From Gliomastix tumulicola (lineage: Eukaryota > Ascomycota > Sordariomycetes > Hypocreales > Bionectriaceae), in contig BCHX01000004.1 of the NCBI GenBank assembly GCA_001599755.1, forward strand, positions 744,001 to 808,000: DNA of 64,000 nt. The letters run 5' to 3'. The translations under genes and the position numbers were made by a program. The notes under the pieces were generated by a model, which saw only the letters and a program-made list of their open reading frames with translations, was not told the origin of the DNA and ran no database searches. The stretch's first letter is position 1. Every line of letters begins with the position of its first letter. Below are positions 46,729 through 58,519 of this stretch, one piece after another.

Positions 46729-48191
46729 TCTGGAAGCTCGTGGCGTCCTCAAGAGCACCTTGCTGGTCGACATGAGTCTTCCACGAGGCGGGCTGGTAGC
46801 CTTTACACGCCGCGGCGCACTGGCGAAGCCCCTACGGAGTCCAGACGGCAGCGAAAATGCCTCCGAAGAGACGGAGACGTGGTGGTAGTGGGGTCGGCAA
46901 GGCGGCAAGCGCTGTTGGCGCTGGCGATCCGGGAGGCCTGAGTTATCGCGTCGTCATTGGTGTGTATGGTGTGAGAGGTGAACAGATGCTCGGGCAAACG
47001 GTGCCTCGACAGGGACAGCAGATCACCACGACGGGAGGCTATCTGATCGGGTCTAGCCAGCCAGTATGTATGATACATAATAGACAGTAAACGTGCTTGA
47101 TCATCCCGGTTTCAGTCTGAATGCTGGCAACGTGGATGGCTCCGAAAGTTCGTACGGTAATCCGCACTCCACCCGTTAGTGAGTCGGACGCGGGGTACAT
47201 GGCGTGACAAGCGGCCTGCCACGCCGAGCCAGGTACCTGACGGGCTTATCGCTTAGCAGACCCCCAGTCTCGGCCGTGCTAACTAAAGCAACCATCCCAG
47301 CAGCAATGGGCGTAAACCCGGCGGCATCCATCTGAACCCCCAACATTCAACCACCCTCACCTCGACCACCCTCCCATCTTCTCGGCCGGCCGAAGAGTCA
47401 GCGATCAGGACGAAGCGAACCCGAGCGACGACGAGGCTTGCGACGACAGCACACGCACCGACGCCGACGCCCCGACTTCCCAGACAGGACGACGGCACTC
47501 TGACGCAAGAACCACCCAGACAGCCCGACGGACGGACGGTGTCTGACGAATCGAGCGGGCATCGACAAGCGACGGGCGGCAGCGCAACAGCGACTCGCTG
47601 CCGACTTTTCGAGGTTGCCACCTGCCACCTGCCAACTGCCAGCACGCCGCTGCCCAAGGCCGTACCTTCCTCCTCATGGCGTGAGTTCGTCTGGGCATGG
47701 CAGAACGAATATTATCGGCAGTCGATAACGAAGCGCGACTTCCTTCCTCGCCGAGAGCGTCTGCGACCACTGCAACGGGTCATCAAAGGTACGGTAGGCC
47801 GACTTGTGCATTTTCGACCTTCAACGTCACGCTGTATTTCTTCACCACCCGCTCTCTCGTCTGCCAGCCCGACAGCCTCGTGCCTTTATTTCTCTCCCTT
47901 GGCCAGCTGTTATCTTATCGATCGGCTGGCTGCACTCGCTGCACCTCGCAGCCCACCCCATTAATTGCAGTGAACCTTACCTCGCCTTGATTCACCGATG
48001 CTCGTTCCCCCGCCGAGCTCCATTCCACTTCTTTCTTCCACACGCTCTCCGGGGCCATTTCTTTTTCTCATCTCTCCCACCACCAACCCTTTTCCGCCAG
48101 TGTGGTCTAGTTGATGTCACCTGACTGCCGCTGCCGCTGCCGCCTGGTCTTGCACATCGCCGATCTTGGGGACGGGCCTGGCCACCAGAGC

Positions 48192-48227
48192 CTCGCAAGC
48201 CTTGCAAGCCTTGCAAGCCTCGCACGC
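48192..48227. repeat. Four tandem 9-bp units (CTYGCAMGC)
   Basis: Units CTCGCAAGC, CTTGCAAGC, CTTGCAAGC and CTCGCACGC lie about 180 bp upstream of the UFD4 ATG. The inner CTTGCAAG is self-complementary. Confidence 0.6.
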
Positions 48228-48404
48228 CGTCAGCGACCGGCACATTTCCATCTGCACCGCGGCCTCGGCTAGGCTGCCTGCCTGCGCCGTTTGCCTTGTT
48301 TCGCGAACCACGCCTCCAGCCCGAGGCTGCTTGGCCTTCCCGATTCAATCCACCCTCCCAAAGCACACTCTCTTCCCGCTGTCTGGAGCCTCGCGTTGAC
48401 ACTC

Positions 48405-51400
48405 ATGTCTCCCAGAATCACCCGGTCTACGGCTCGCCAAGTAGCCCAGGCTTCCCGACCATCTGGCGTGCCTGCCGCTACCACCTCACACTCGAACGCT
48501 TCCTCAGCAATCGATACTGCCGAGCCTTCTTCTACCACCGCACCGACGACCCGTAAGCGGAAAGCTGCTGCGGTGCCTAGCGAGAGCAAGAGCCCTGGTG
48601 CCGCCACTGCTTCCTCGGAGTCCACCACCGCGACCCGTCAATCCAAGCGACAGAAGATCCCTACGATCCCCACGAGTGCCTCGCCGCCTCGTACTGAGCC
48701 GCAAGTCCATTCACGGCCCAAGAGGAAAGGAAAGGCACCTTCCGCCATGGACACTTCAGAGTGAGTGGCTCGGTCCAACCCTGGGGCTGTTGTATTGGGA
48801 TGAAGAGGGGCAGACGCTGACATGGTTTGTGTGAATAGTGGTTCATCTGGTCCTTCGAATCCTCCCCCAGCCACAGCAGGTTCAACTTCGTCTAGCAGAA
48901 AGTCGAGTCGAAGCAAGAAGTCTACACAGAGTGCTCAAGGTGCGTACATGCAACAGGCGCCGACACTGACACCCTCCCCATCACCCCTACATTCTTGAGA
49001 ACGGCTTCTGACATGTTTTCCCTCTTGCTTTAGATGCACTAGGTGGCACGGCTTCTTCGTCTTCTTCTTCGACGCGCAAATCGAAGCGAGTTGCCAACAC
49101 ATCCGATGGCGACACGGCGATGACAGGGACCGACGAGGTCCCAGACCCTGTACCATCTTCCCAGCGAGACCACTCTGACGATAAGGACGAGGAGACCGAC
49201 GAAGACGAGCAGATCCATGACCACCGCAGATTTGACGACGACGACGAGAGTGATGATGATCCATTTGGTGCCTTTGGCGGCCCAGGCGGCTCCGGACTAT
49301 CTGGCACACTAAGAGCGTTGACTGGCATGATGACGGGGTTTTCGGCCCGCCTTCGAGAGATTCTCAACAACATTCGCCAGGACGACCTTTCCTTGCAGCT
49401 GATTGCGTTGCAGGACCTCTCTGAAATTCTTCTGGTCTCCAATGAAGATAACCTCTCGGGGCATTTCTCCCCCGACGCCTTTGTAAAAGAGCTTGTTGCA
49501 CTCATGAACAAGGAAACAAGCCCAGAAATTATGCTCCTGGCGTGCCGGTGCCTGGCCAACCTCATGGAAGCTCTGCCAGCGAGCGTTGCCAACGTGGTCT
49601 ATGGGAATGCCGTCCCGGTTCTCTGCCAGAAACTTTTGGAGATCTCCTTCATCGATCTGGCCGAGCAGGCGCTCAGTACTCTGGAGAAGATCTCAGTCGA
49701 GTATCCCGCCAGCATTGTCCGCGAAGGAGGTCTCACAGCATGTCTCTCTTTTCTAGACTTCTTCGCCACCAGTACACAGAGAACAGCTGTTACGACAGCG
49801 GCAAACTGCTGCCGCAACATCCCTAATGATTCCTTCCCGGTTGTCAGAGATGTAATGCCCACACTGCTGAATGTGCTCAACAGCAACGACCAGCGGGTCG
49901 TGGAGCAGGCATCTCTCTGTGTCTCGGGCATCGTGGAAAGCTTCAAGTACTATCCACCGAAACTCGAGGAGCTCATTAGCGTCGATCTCCTCCACGCTGT
50001 CCTACGTCTTCTTCTACCCGGATCTACCAATCTGGTTGGGCCCAACATCCACACCCAATTTCTCCGAGTCCTGGCCATCACCGCTCGGGCGAGCCCGCGC
50101 TTGTCTGCAGAGCTCTTCAAGCTTAATGTCGTTGAGACGCTCTACCAGATTTTGACCGGTGTATCACCGCCCAGCGGGACCGAAGACGTTGCGTCGAAGC
50201 TCGACAGCGTCGTCATTATGCAGGCTCTCATCCATCGCCCCCGTGAGCAGATCGTGGAAACGCTCAATGTCATCTGCGAGCTCCTTCCCAGCCTGCCTCA
50301 CAATGCGGATCCTGTCTTTGGCGATTTCGTGGAGTACAGTGGTGTGCCAGACCTGGCCACTACTACTGATACTCGAGCTCGCCGAAACGAATCAAACGAG
50401 AAACGAGTCGCACTACTAGAGGAGGGCAAGGAGCACGTGCGACGCTTTGCTCTGATCCTGTTCCCCACCCTTACAGACGCTTTCTCCAGCACTGTGAACC
50501 TCGGCGTACGCCAAAAGGTTCTGACTGCACAGTTGAAGATGTTGTCGAACCTGGACAAGGACATCTTAACCGAGGCGCTCGTCCCAGTCCCCTATGCATC
50601 ATTCCTGGCGTCCATCTTGTCTCAACAGGACCATCCGACCTTGGTGATGCTAGCTCTTCAAGCTTCCGAGTTCCTCATCAGTCGCCTCGACCATATATAT
50701 CGGTACCAGTTCTATCGCGAGGGAGTCATCACCGAGATAACATCCTTGGCGAGCCGCGTTGACAAGCAACAGGCTGAAGAGAAGAAGGATGCTAATGCGG
50801 ACGCTGCACCACAGCAGCCGGATGCCAACGCAGAGACCACTCAACCCGCCGGCAGGGCCTCAACCTACGATGAGGATGATGATGGCGAACGCGAGACATC
50901 AGATGATGACGAGGAACTCGACGATGAAGGTGAAGGCGATGAGGATGATGAAGATGACGACGAGGAGAACGAGCCTGAGCACCACGCAGATGACGTATCA
51001 CCGGTCAGCTCTCGTGGATCTACGATGTCCATTGATGCCCCGGTCCATCGCGACCCTTCAGATGTGCGCACGATTCAGGCTCGCATTCAACACGTGGCCA
51101 AGAAGATCTTGGAAACCCACGAAAACGAGGAACACACTCGAGCAATGAAGGAGAAGGCAGACATTATACTGGGAAACTTGTCACAGGTTGCATCTGAGCT
51201 GGAAGCGTTCTACCTCAAGCGGGATTGCGCAAACCTGTCGCCTGCTCGTGGGAAGGAGATCTTCACCAAGTTGGCTTCTTATTTTGACACGAATGTCCTT
51301 GAGAGTGTTACTAGTGCTGAGCTCTTAGCTTCGGGCCTCGTGCGCGTTCTCCTCGACGTCTTCAGCAACCCGGACGAGCAGCTTACCCAGGCTGCGCAGT

Positions 51401-54366
51401 CGACTTTTCTTGAGGTTTTCATGGGCTACATAGTCCAATCGAGGCCGAAGACAGCTACTGCCGACTCCCCCGTCACGCCATTCAGCGTCATGGTGCATAA
51501 ACTTCAAGATCTTCTCAGTAGGTCTGAGCATTTCGAAGTCATCACCGTTCACCAGAACTCCTTTGATGGGAACAGAGGCAGTGCTGCCTCGATGCTGGGC
51601 AAGCAGATTCGCCTCCGTCTCGTGGCAGATGATGATTCCGACATCCCCAAGCCATACCGCAATATCATGGTGTCCATTCATGCGATAGCCACCTTCAAAT
51701 CGCTAGACGAGTATCTCCGACCCCGCCTCGTTCTTAGTGATCGACCTCGCGGCTCTCGTCGAGATGGGCTTTCGAGGGCTCTGGCTGCCATGGCTGGGGC
51801 CGGCGGCTTGCCTCTTAGTGCTGCAGCGGCACAGCGACTCGCCGATCGCTCGCAATTTGCTACAGGGGCACTCCCGCCTCCCCCGCCGCCTCCTGCCGCG
51901 CCTACCTCTGCTGGTTCCCGCTCCTCCCGCAAGGCCAAGAGTCGTGTTCCCGCCACTCCCCAAGGAGACAGCACGCCAAGCCCGAACCCTTTTGCTGGGC
52001 CGTCTGGAGAGCGGACGGTGCTACGGCGGTCATCTAGACGACAAGCTCTAGCAGAGGAAACACCACCAGCTCGACCTCCACCAGACGACGAGGAGAACCA
52101 GAGCACGCTTGAATGTGCCGATGAGAAGCAGCTGAGTGATGATGACGATGCGGGCGACAGCAGTGCTCTGGATGCCATTGTGGGTGAGCTTCAAGATGAG
52201 ATGGGCGAAGAATCGCCATCTGAACCCTCGGCCGTCAGTATGGAGGTGGCTGCTGGGGGTAATGTGACCGCCCGCAAGGAGGATGGCACCAGAGTTCCTA
52301 CTCCTGGTGGCTCGGGACTTGCTAGCCGGCCTGGCCCACCACCAGCGCCTCCCTCGCAGAGCACACCAACGCCGTCTTCTACCTCGAGGGCTCTCTCTTA
52401 TTCTGGCGCCCTGCTCACCACGCCTCAGGACTGGCATATCGAGTTTAGTCTCGACGACAAGATGGTGCCAAATGAAACCACCATCTACCGCGCGGTTCAC
52501 GCGTCGGCTACCTCGGATGAGCCAGTTCAGCGCAACATCTGGTCTGCAACACATTCAGTCAAGTTTCGACGCGTTCAGGGTCCCCCACCAACCGACCCAG
52601 CTCCTGTTGCGCTAATCACTGAGAGCGAAACCGAGAACGGGATCCCAGCATCGCTAGCAAAGAATCCCACGACGACATCAATCCTTCGCCTGCTTAACAT
52701 CCTTCATCAACTCAATGCCAACATTGAGGATGTGCTTGTTGGTCAAGATTACAGCGTTGCGGGGCTACACCGCGAGCCGTTGTCTCAGTTTGTGAACACC
52801 AAGCTCACAGCCAAGTTGAATCGCCAGCTCGAGGAGCCTCTCATAGTGGCTAGTAACTGCCTCCCAAGCTGGGCTGAGGATCTAGCCCGCTTGTATCCTT
52901 TCCTCTTCCCATTCGAGACACGTCACCTCTTCCTACAGTCTACATCTTTCGGATATGCGCGATCCATGGCTAGGTGGCAGAGCACCCAGACATTTGAGGA
53001 TCACCGTCGTGACCGACACAACGAAAGACCATTCCTGGGCCGGCTTCAACGACAGAAAGTCCGCATCTCTCGAAGCAAGATTCTCGAGTCTGCGTTGAAA
53101 GTCATGGATCTGTACGGTACATCACAGAGCATGCTCGAAGTTGAATACTTCGAGGAAGTTGGTACTGGTCTAGGCCCAACACTTGAGTTCTACTCGATTG
53201 TGTCACTGGAGTTCTCAAAGAAGAAGCTCAAACTGTGGAGGGATATGGACTCGTCTGCAGACAGTGAATACGTCACCTCGCAATCTGGCCTCTTCCCACG
53301 GCCTCTCAGTGCTCAAGAGGTATCCACGCCCAATGGGGAGCGCATCCTTCATCTTTTCAGAATGCTTGGAAAATTCATCGCACGATCAATGATCGACTCT
53401 AGGATCATTGACCTACACTTCAACCCCACCTTCTTTCGCACTGGAGAGTCTGCTGCTTCAGGTATAAAGCCGTCGCTCGGAGCAGTCAAGACAGTCGATC
53501 CCGGTCTGGCCAGGTCGTTGATGACTATTAAGAAGTTCGAGATGGCCAAGAAGGAAATCAACGAAGATCCGAACCGCACAGCCGCGCAGAAGGTGGCCGA
53601 TGTGGATAACATTGTCATTGATAGTATGAAGCTCGAGGATCTTTGCCTGGACTTCACTCTCCCTGGATATCCCGAGATTGAACTGGAGGAGGGAGGTGCG
53701 CAGAAGCGTGTCACCATTGACAACGTCGAGTCATACCTCGAGAAGGTAATTGACGCGACCTTGGGCTCAGGTGTCCGTCGCCAAGTTGATGCCTTCCGCT
53801 CTGGCTTCTCTTCGGTTTTCCCGTATTCGGCACTGAGCGCGTTTACCCCTGAAGAGCTTGTTAATCTCTTTGGGCGAGTAGAGGAGGACTGGTCGCTCGA
53901 AAGTAAGTCTTGCTGCTGCTCATATTCCTAGATATGGATTCTAACATCTCCCAGCTCTGATCGACTCCATGAAGGCCGATCATGGATTCAACATGGACAG
54001 TGCCAGCGTGCAGAACTTGCTGCATCTGATGAGCGAGTTCAATGCGACTCAGCGCAGAGACTTTTTGCAATTCAGTACTGGCAGTCCTAAGCTCCCGATT
54101 GGAGGTAAGTACCGCCTCTTCCACTTCTCGTCCTGATGAAACACACGACTAACAACACACGCTCTACAGGGTTCAGGAACTTGACCCCCATGTTCACGGT
54201 CGTCTGCAAACCTAGCGAAGATCCTTACACGTCTGACGACTACCTGCCTAGCGTCATGACGTGTGTCAACTATCTCAAATTGCCCGCTTACAGCTCCCGC
54301 GAAGTCATGAAGCGGCAGCTTTCGAAGGCCATTAAGGAGGGCCAGGGCGCTTTCCACCTTTCCTAG
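48405..54366 (+). CDS. UFD4: HECT-type E3 ubiquitin ligase UFD4 (TRIP12 homologue)
   Basis: Five exons (48405-48760, 48839-48939, 49034-53902, 53955-54104, 54170-54366) encode 1890 aa. A basic, Ser/Thr-rich N-terminus is followed by armadillo-like helical repeats (LQLIALQDLSEILLVSNEDN through LPSLPHNADPVF), a long acidic run near residues 760-800, a disordered middle and the C-terminal HECT domain (FEEVGTGLGPTLEFYSIVSLEF). The HECT cysteine is Cys1857 in VMTCVNYLKLP. In yeast Ufd4 ubiquitinates ubiquitin-fusion substrates and works with the N-degron ligase Ubr1; TRIP12 is the animal form. All four introns keep frame with standard sites. The length exceeds yeast Ufd4 (about 1480 aa) because of the disordered segments. 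Confidence 0.94.
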
Positions 54367-54932
54367 TCTGTGGAAACAATGTTCTGCGCGAGAAGGCGCT
54401 CAGCATTATTCAGAGAGAATGCCGTCCGATTACAGAGGAGAAACAACATGATTCACGAAAAAGTCTTTGGGGAAACGAGGGTCCCTCTCTTCGATACCTC
54501 ATGACACGATACTGCCCCCTAATTGGGGAAGATTACCTACCTGTTTATGGAGGCTTTGCATGTTTAGACGGGGGTTTGCTTTCTTTCTCCTTCTCCCCCC
54601 CTTTTTTTAACCCATGCATTGTTTTGCATGTTTGGCTGGGTGGGTGCAGGAAGGGCGCAAGGTCACGCTGGATTCTTTTTTGCACTCCTAGCTGCACCTG
54701 TCTTTTTCGGTTCATCGAGTTAGTTTAGTGCCTGTATGAAGAAGTAGTGTATAGACTCTATCCAACTCAGTGTTTTTAAATACGTGAAGTGTCAGTTTTC
54801 AAGGGTTTCGTATTATTTGCCTCGCAGCGCTAGTCTACTTATCTTTGGTTCAGTTGTGACATGATTTGTGACATTGATCTCGTATAAGTCTCGGTAAGAC
54901 AACGGTTGTTTATATAACTAACTACAGGTTCT
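54367..54932. other. Intergenic, convergent ends of UFD4 and 998-aa gene
   Basis: About 570 bp of T-rich 3' UTR-like sequence. Nothing else seen. Confidence 0.4.
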
Positions 54933-57929
54933 TCACGCCTCCTCGTCCGACGCCCACATGTCAATCTTTGGTGGCGTGTTCACGTCGTCGGCCAGCAGAC
55001 TCTCCGAAAGCATCTGGCTCTTAGTCAACAGCTGGGAAATGGGTATGTTTTCGCCGCTGCCGGTGGTGGTGCTCGGGTTCTCGGGAGAGCCGAGGTCGAC
55101 GAAGTGCAGGCTAGAGCTCTCGGGCAACGGCGGCGGCCGTGGGATGGGGGTCGGCGGTGGCGGAAAAAAGGTGCTTCGACGGGAGGTGGATGGTTGCGGG
55201 ATAGAGTTGTGCTCGTCGGTGCTGGCCTGGGAGGCTGTCGTTGCCTGGGAAGGCTGGACGAAGCGTGGCGTCTTGTTCGTGGAGGAGGGTCGTTTGGTTG
55301 TCGAGGAGGGAAGACGCGGCGTGAAAGCCGGTGGAGGTGGAGGACGGACCGTCCGCGGCGTCTTATTGCTCTTTGGATGCACGGGCGTCGAGGGGACGAG
55401 AATATCGTCGTCCTCGGGAGGGAGAGCCGGTAGGCACTGCGTATGCTGCTCCGTCTCAGACCGCAGCTGGGCCTCGACCTGCTGCGACACGCTCGCGCTG
55501 CTGAAGCTCGCCGACGGGGTCTTAGCACGTGGCGGCGGGGGAGAAGAAGAAGAAGAAGAGGAAGGCGGTTGTTGTTCCTGCTGTGTCGTGTCCTGCGTCT
55601 CGTTCTCGTCCGTGTTGAAGAGCGCGTGTTTGAGGTTCGAGAGAAGCTGGCTGACGATGGCGGGGGGCAACTTGGCCCAGCGGGTGGGGAAGCGGTTGAA
55701 CCATTCCTCGGCCTCGATGTCCGGCTTGTCGAGCGGGTTGTTGAGCTCGTACATCTGGGTGACGTCAAAGGTCCATTGGCCAGCTGTGTCTGCATGGCTC
55801 GGTCCGACACAGGCTACGTAGCGCAAGAGGCCGCTCCCGAAGAGCCAGAGACGGACGACGTCGCTGGGGAGTGTGTGGTTGAGCGTGAGGGTGATGCGGT
55901 GGCCTGAGATGAGCTGTTCGACTTGGGATGCTGGTGCAACGACGAACGAATCTGTCAGGGCGGAGACTTCGCCGAGACCTTGGATAATGGAGAGCGGTAC
56001 GCGCTGGGACTCGACCGGTTGTGTTGGGCTAGAAGGAGGGCCTGGATAACGGATAGGCCGACGGATGGGTTTCGGTTTCGGTTTCGCTGCCTTGGGTGGT
56101 GAAGGGAGCTTGGGGGCGGGAAGAGGAGAGAGTTGGCTCGATATTCTTGACCGCGCTGATCTGCGCGGGACGACAGGGCTTTGGGAGACGTGGCGGTCGG
56201 ACTGTGATGCAGCCGTTGACTGTGGGATACGTTCTTCCTCGTCTTCGTAGAGTGTGCCGAGGGGTGCTCGAGCTTTGGGGGTCGCATCGAGGCTCATTGT
56301 GAGCTCGTCGAAGGCGCCCTGGGTCTCCGCTCCGAGAATGAAGGTGTCCTGGTTCTGGGTGGGTGCGGCACGGGTCGGCTCTTCAGAGGCGTCCACTTCT
56401 TGCTGTTCGGGGAGAGCAGGCTGATCAACCGGAGCATCCTCAAGTTGGGTCCCTGACTTTGGTTCCTCAGCCTGTTCCTGTTGCGTCTTCACCTGCTCCT
56501 CACCCCAGTAATCGTCGGCGCCGTCTTCCTCGTCTTCCTCCTCTGAGTCGGGGATCTCGAACACATTACGCAGGTCTTTCTTCGCCGGCACAGATGCTGA
56601 AGCCGATGCCTGCTGCGGCTGTGGTGCTTTTTGTGGTGACGGAGATTCAAGGCCAAGATCTTTACTGCCATCTCTCCTCCAGTGTGGTGGTGGCTTCGAA
56701 GGTGTACTCATAGCATCCTCTACCGAAGACGACTCCTTGCTCAGAGACGATGACGGTCGCGGGGTTGCCCTTGGCGTCATCTGCTCATCACCATTCTCCT
56801 GCTCGTCTTCCCCTTGTTCCTCCTGCAGTGCGTCCAGAGGCACATGCGTTGCCGTCACATCCTTCAGCGGCGACCGTCTCGACTGCGTCGAGCCCCAGCT
56901 GTCCTCAGCAAACGAATCCTCAATCACAAGCTTCCTTGCGCTCGCCGGCCTGGCTTTCCGCGCAGACGCGTCACCGGGTAACTCTGCGATCTGCTCCATC
57001 TTGGCGCTGCTGCCTCCCTTGGAGGGCGTCACTTGTGGCTGGTCGACGGGTCCGTATCGTTCCAAGGCGCGGGCGCTCAGGTGTGACTTGGAGGATTGTG
57101 TGGATGAGGGAATCTCGAAGCGGATTTGCTTCTTGGCTGGTGTCTGAGGGACGACTGATTCTTGGCGAGACTCTGGCGGCTCGTCGTCTGGTTCCGGTTG
57201 CTGAGGGAGAGGGAGCTGTTGTTTCTGTCTCTTTGGACTCGGACTCGGTGCACCAACCCACTCGTCGAAGCCGTCCCTTTCTCGCTTCCCTTCCTCCTCC
57301 TCCTCCTCTTCATCATCCTCAGAGTCCCCTATGACGTTTTGGTTGTCGAGGCACCTCACGACCTGCGTGATGGTCTGCGTATGATACATCTTCTTCTTCT
57401 TCTTGCTGTCCTCGGGACTCGGCATATCGTCCATCGTCTTCCGTCGACCCTTCTCCACGACTCGACTCCTACTAGGCGCCGCCCGTCGTGCATTCTGCGG
57501 AATCTCGTCGCCCAGTGTTCTCCGCCTCTTACTCTTGCTCTCGTTCTTCTGCACCGCAGCCGACGATCCCCGTCTTCTCTTCCCACTCGAGGGCGGATCA
57601 TCCTCAAAGAAGGTCTGCTTCGCCGTCTGCCTCCTCTGTCTCCTCCCGCCTGTCACCGGCTCCTCATCCTCCTCCTCCTCCTCATTCTCCTTGTCCTTCT
57701 CCTCCTCGCTGTCGCTGAACTCAACCACGGCGTTCTCGGCGCTCGAGGACGAGACAAAGTTCAGCTGCGTAAGGGTCGACTGGTTCGTCACGACCGGCTT
57801 CCTCGTCTTCTTGCCGTATGTCTTGACGACGGCGCGGCGGCCGGGGAAGCGCATTTGGTGGAGGGAGGGCGTCGAGTGGTAGACGCGTTCGGGGGCCGGT
57901 ACGCCGCCGGAGCGAGTTGATGGTGGCAT
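54933..57929 (-). CDS. Large disordered, probably nuclear protein of unknown function
   Basis: A single exon of 998 aa. The N-terminal half has acidic runs (SDSEEEKDKENEEEEEDEE) and basic patches that look like nuclear-localisation signals (GKRRRGSSAA, KSKRRRTLGDE, KGRRKTMDD), with many SP/TP sites. One apparently folded region lies at about residues 640-770 (VPLSIIQGLGEVSALTDSFV, RITLTLNHTLPSDVVRLWLF, GQWTFDVTQMYELNNPLDK). The C-terminus is Pro/Ser/Thr-rich and ends in a conserved-looking MWASDEEA. I do not recognise the family. Composition suggests a chromatin or cell-cycle factor regulated by phosphorylation, which is inference. It is convergent with UFD4, and Sec3 lies upstream on the same strand. 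Confidence 0.85.
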   Translation of the reverse strand: MPPSTRSGGVPAPERVYHSTPSLHQMRFPGRRAVVKTYGKKTRKPVVTNQSTLTQLNFVSSSSAENAVVEFSDSEEEKDKENEEEEEDEEPVTGGRRQRRQTAKQTFFEDDPPSSGKRRRGSSAAVQKNESKSKRRRTLGDEIPQNARRAAPSRSRVVEKGRRKTMDDMPSPEDSKKKKKMYHTQTITQVVRCLDNQNVIGDSEDDEEEEEEEGKRERDGFDEWVGAPSPSPKRQKQQLPLPQQPEPDDEPPESRQESVVPQTPAKKQIRFEIPSSTQSSKSHLSARALERYGPVDQPQVTPSKGGSSAKMEQIAELPGDASARKARPASARKLVIEDSFAEDSWGSTQSRRSPLKDVTATHVPLDALQEEQGEDEQENGDEQMTPRATPRPSSSLSKESSSVEDAMSTPSKPPPHWRRDGSKDLGLESPSPQKAPQPQQASASASVPAKKDLRNVFEIPDSEEEDEEDGADDYWGEEQVKTQQEQAEEPKSGTQLEDAPVDQPALPEQQEVDASEEPTRAAPTQNQDTFILGAETQGAFDELTMSLDATPKARAPLGTLYEDEEERIPQSTAASQSDRHVSQSPVVPRRSARSRISSQLSPLPAPKLPSPPKAAKPKPKPIRRPIRYPGPPSSPTQPVESQRVPLSIIQGLGEVSALTDSFVVAPASQVEQLISGHRITLTLNHTLPSDVVRLWLFGSGLLRYVACVGPSHADTAGQWTFDVTQMYELNNPLDKPDIEAEEWFNRFPTRWAKLPPAIVSQLLSNLKHALFNTDENETQDTTQQEQQPPSSSSSSSPPPPRAKTPSASFSSASVSQQVEAQLRSETEQHTQCLPALPPEDDDILVPSTPVHPKSNKTPRTVRPPPPPAFTPRLPSSTTKRPSSTNKTPRFVQPSQATTASQASTDEHNSIPQPSTSRRSTFFPPPPTPIPRPPPLPESSSLHFVDLGSPENPSTTTGSGENIPISQLLTKSQMLSESLLADDVNTPPKIDMWASDEEA

Positions 57930-58519
57930 TCTGGCGTTTCTCTTTCCTTGCGTTCGTCCGATATTTCTTTCTTGCTTGTTTCGAACGGAAGGTGGTATGT
58001 CGTCTCTAGGTCGTGCTAGATTTCGGGGGATGTTGGGTGCGGCATCTGTGTCAGATTTGGACAGAGATTTTGTGCGGGAAACAGATGTCAGGTCATGGTC
58101 GTCATGTCATGGATACAGTGCGAATGTTGAGGCTGGGGTTGTGGCGTTGTTGCTTTCGGTGGTTGGAGGGGGATCTTCCAAGGTGGACGCGTCAAGACGC
58201 GTAAACCGCGTTTCAATTACACGCCACCGCATCACATGACGTACCAAAACGCTACCTACGCTACAGGGTATTTCAGAACACGTCACATCACATCAGACAA
58301 CTTCACAGATAACTAATAGACACAGTACAAGACAAGTTGCATCAGGTACAGCCAGACAGCTCGAGAATCAAACTCGTAATTTTACAAGAGGCTTCCGCAG
58401 CCTCCCCCCTAGAGAACATACATCATCACTATAGCTAGTGCAAAGCACAAACCCCTATACACTCGTAACTAACCAAAAACCTCTCACCTGCATGTATATC
58501 GTCGTCCTCCCTGTCCTCA
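57930..58519. other. Intergenic, Sec3 terminus to 998-aa gene promoter
   Basis: About 590 bp between tandem minus-strand genes; promoter of the 998-aa gene and Sec3 3' UTR. No motif stands out. Confidence 0.4.

Larger units (their letters stand above)
46021..48404. other. Intergenic, BCKDH E1-alpha to UFD4, with long leader
   Basis: 2.4 kb without a supported gene. It holds a 16-bp E-box palindrome (46713-46728), three GTGGCGTC-like repeats around it, and a 9-bp tandem repeat (48192-48227) close to the UFD4 start. The part after about 47300 is rich in C, A and T pyrimidine tracts, like a long 5' leader. Confidence 0.4.

Noticed and set aside
46857..47090. 77-codon open frame beginning MPPKRRRRGG
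   Set aside because: Short, with no recognisable motif and no splice-compatible extension.
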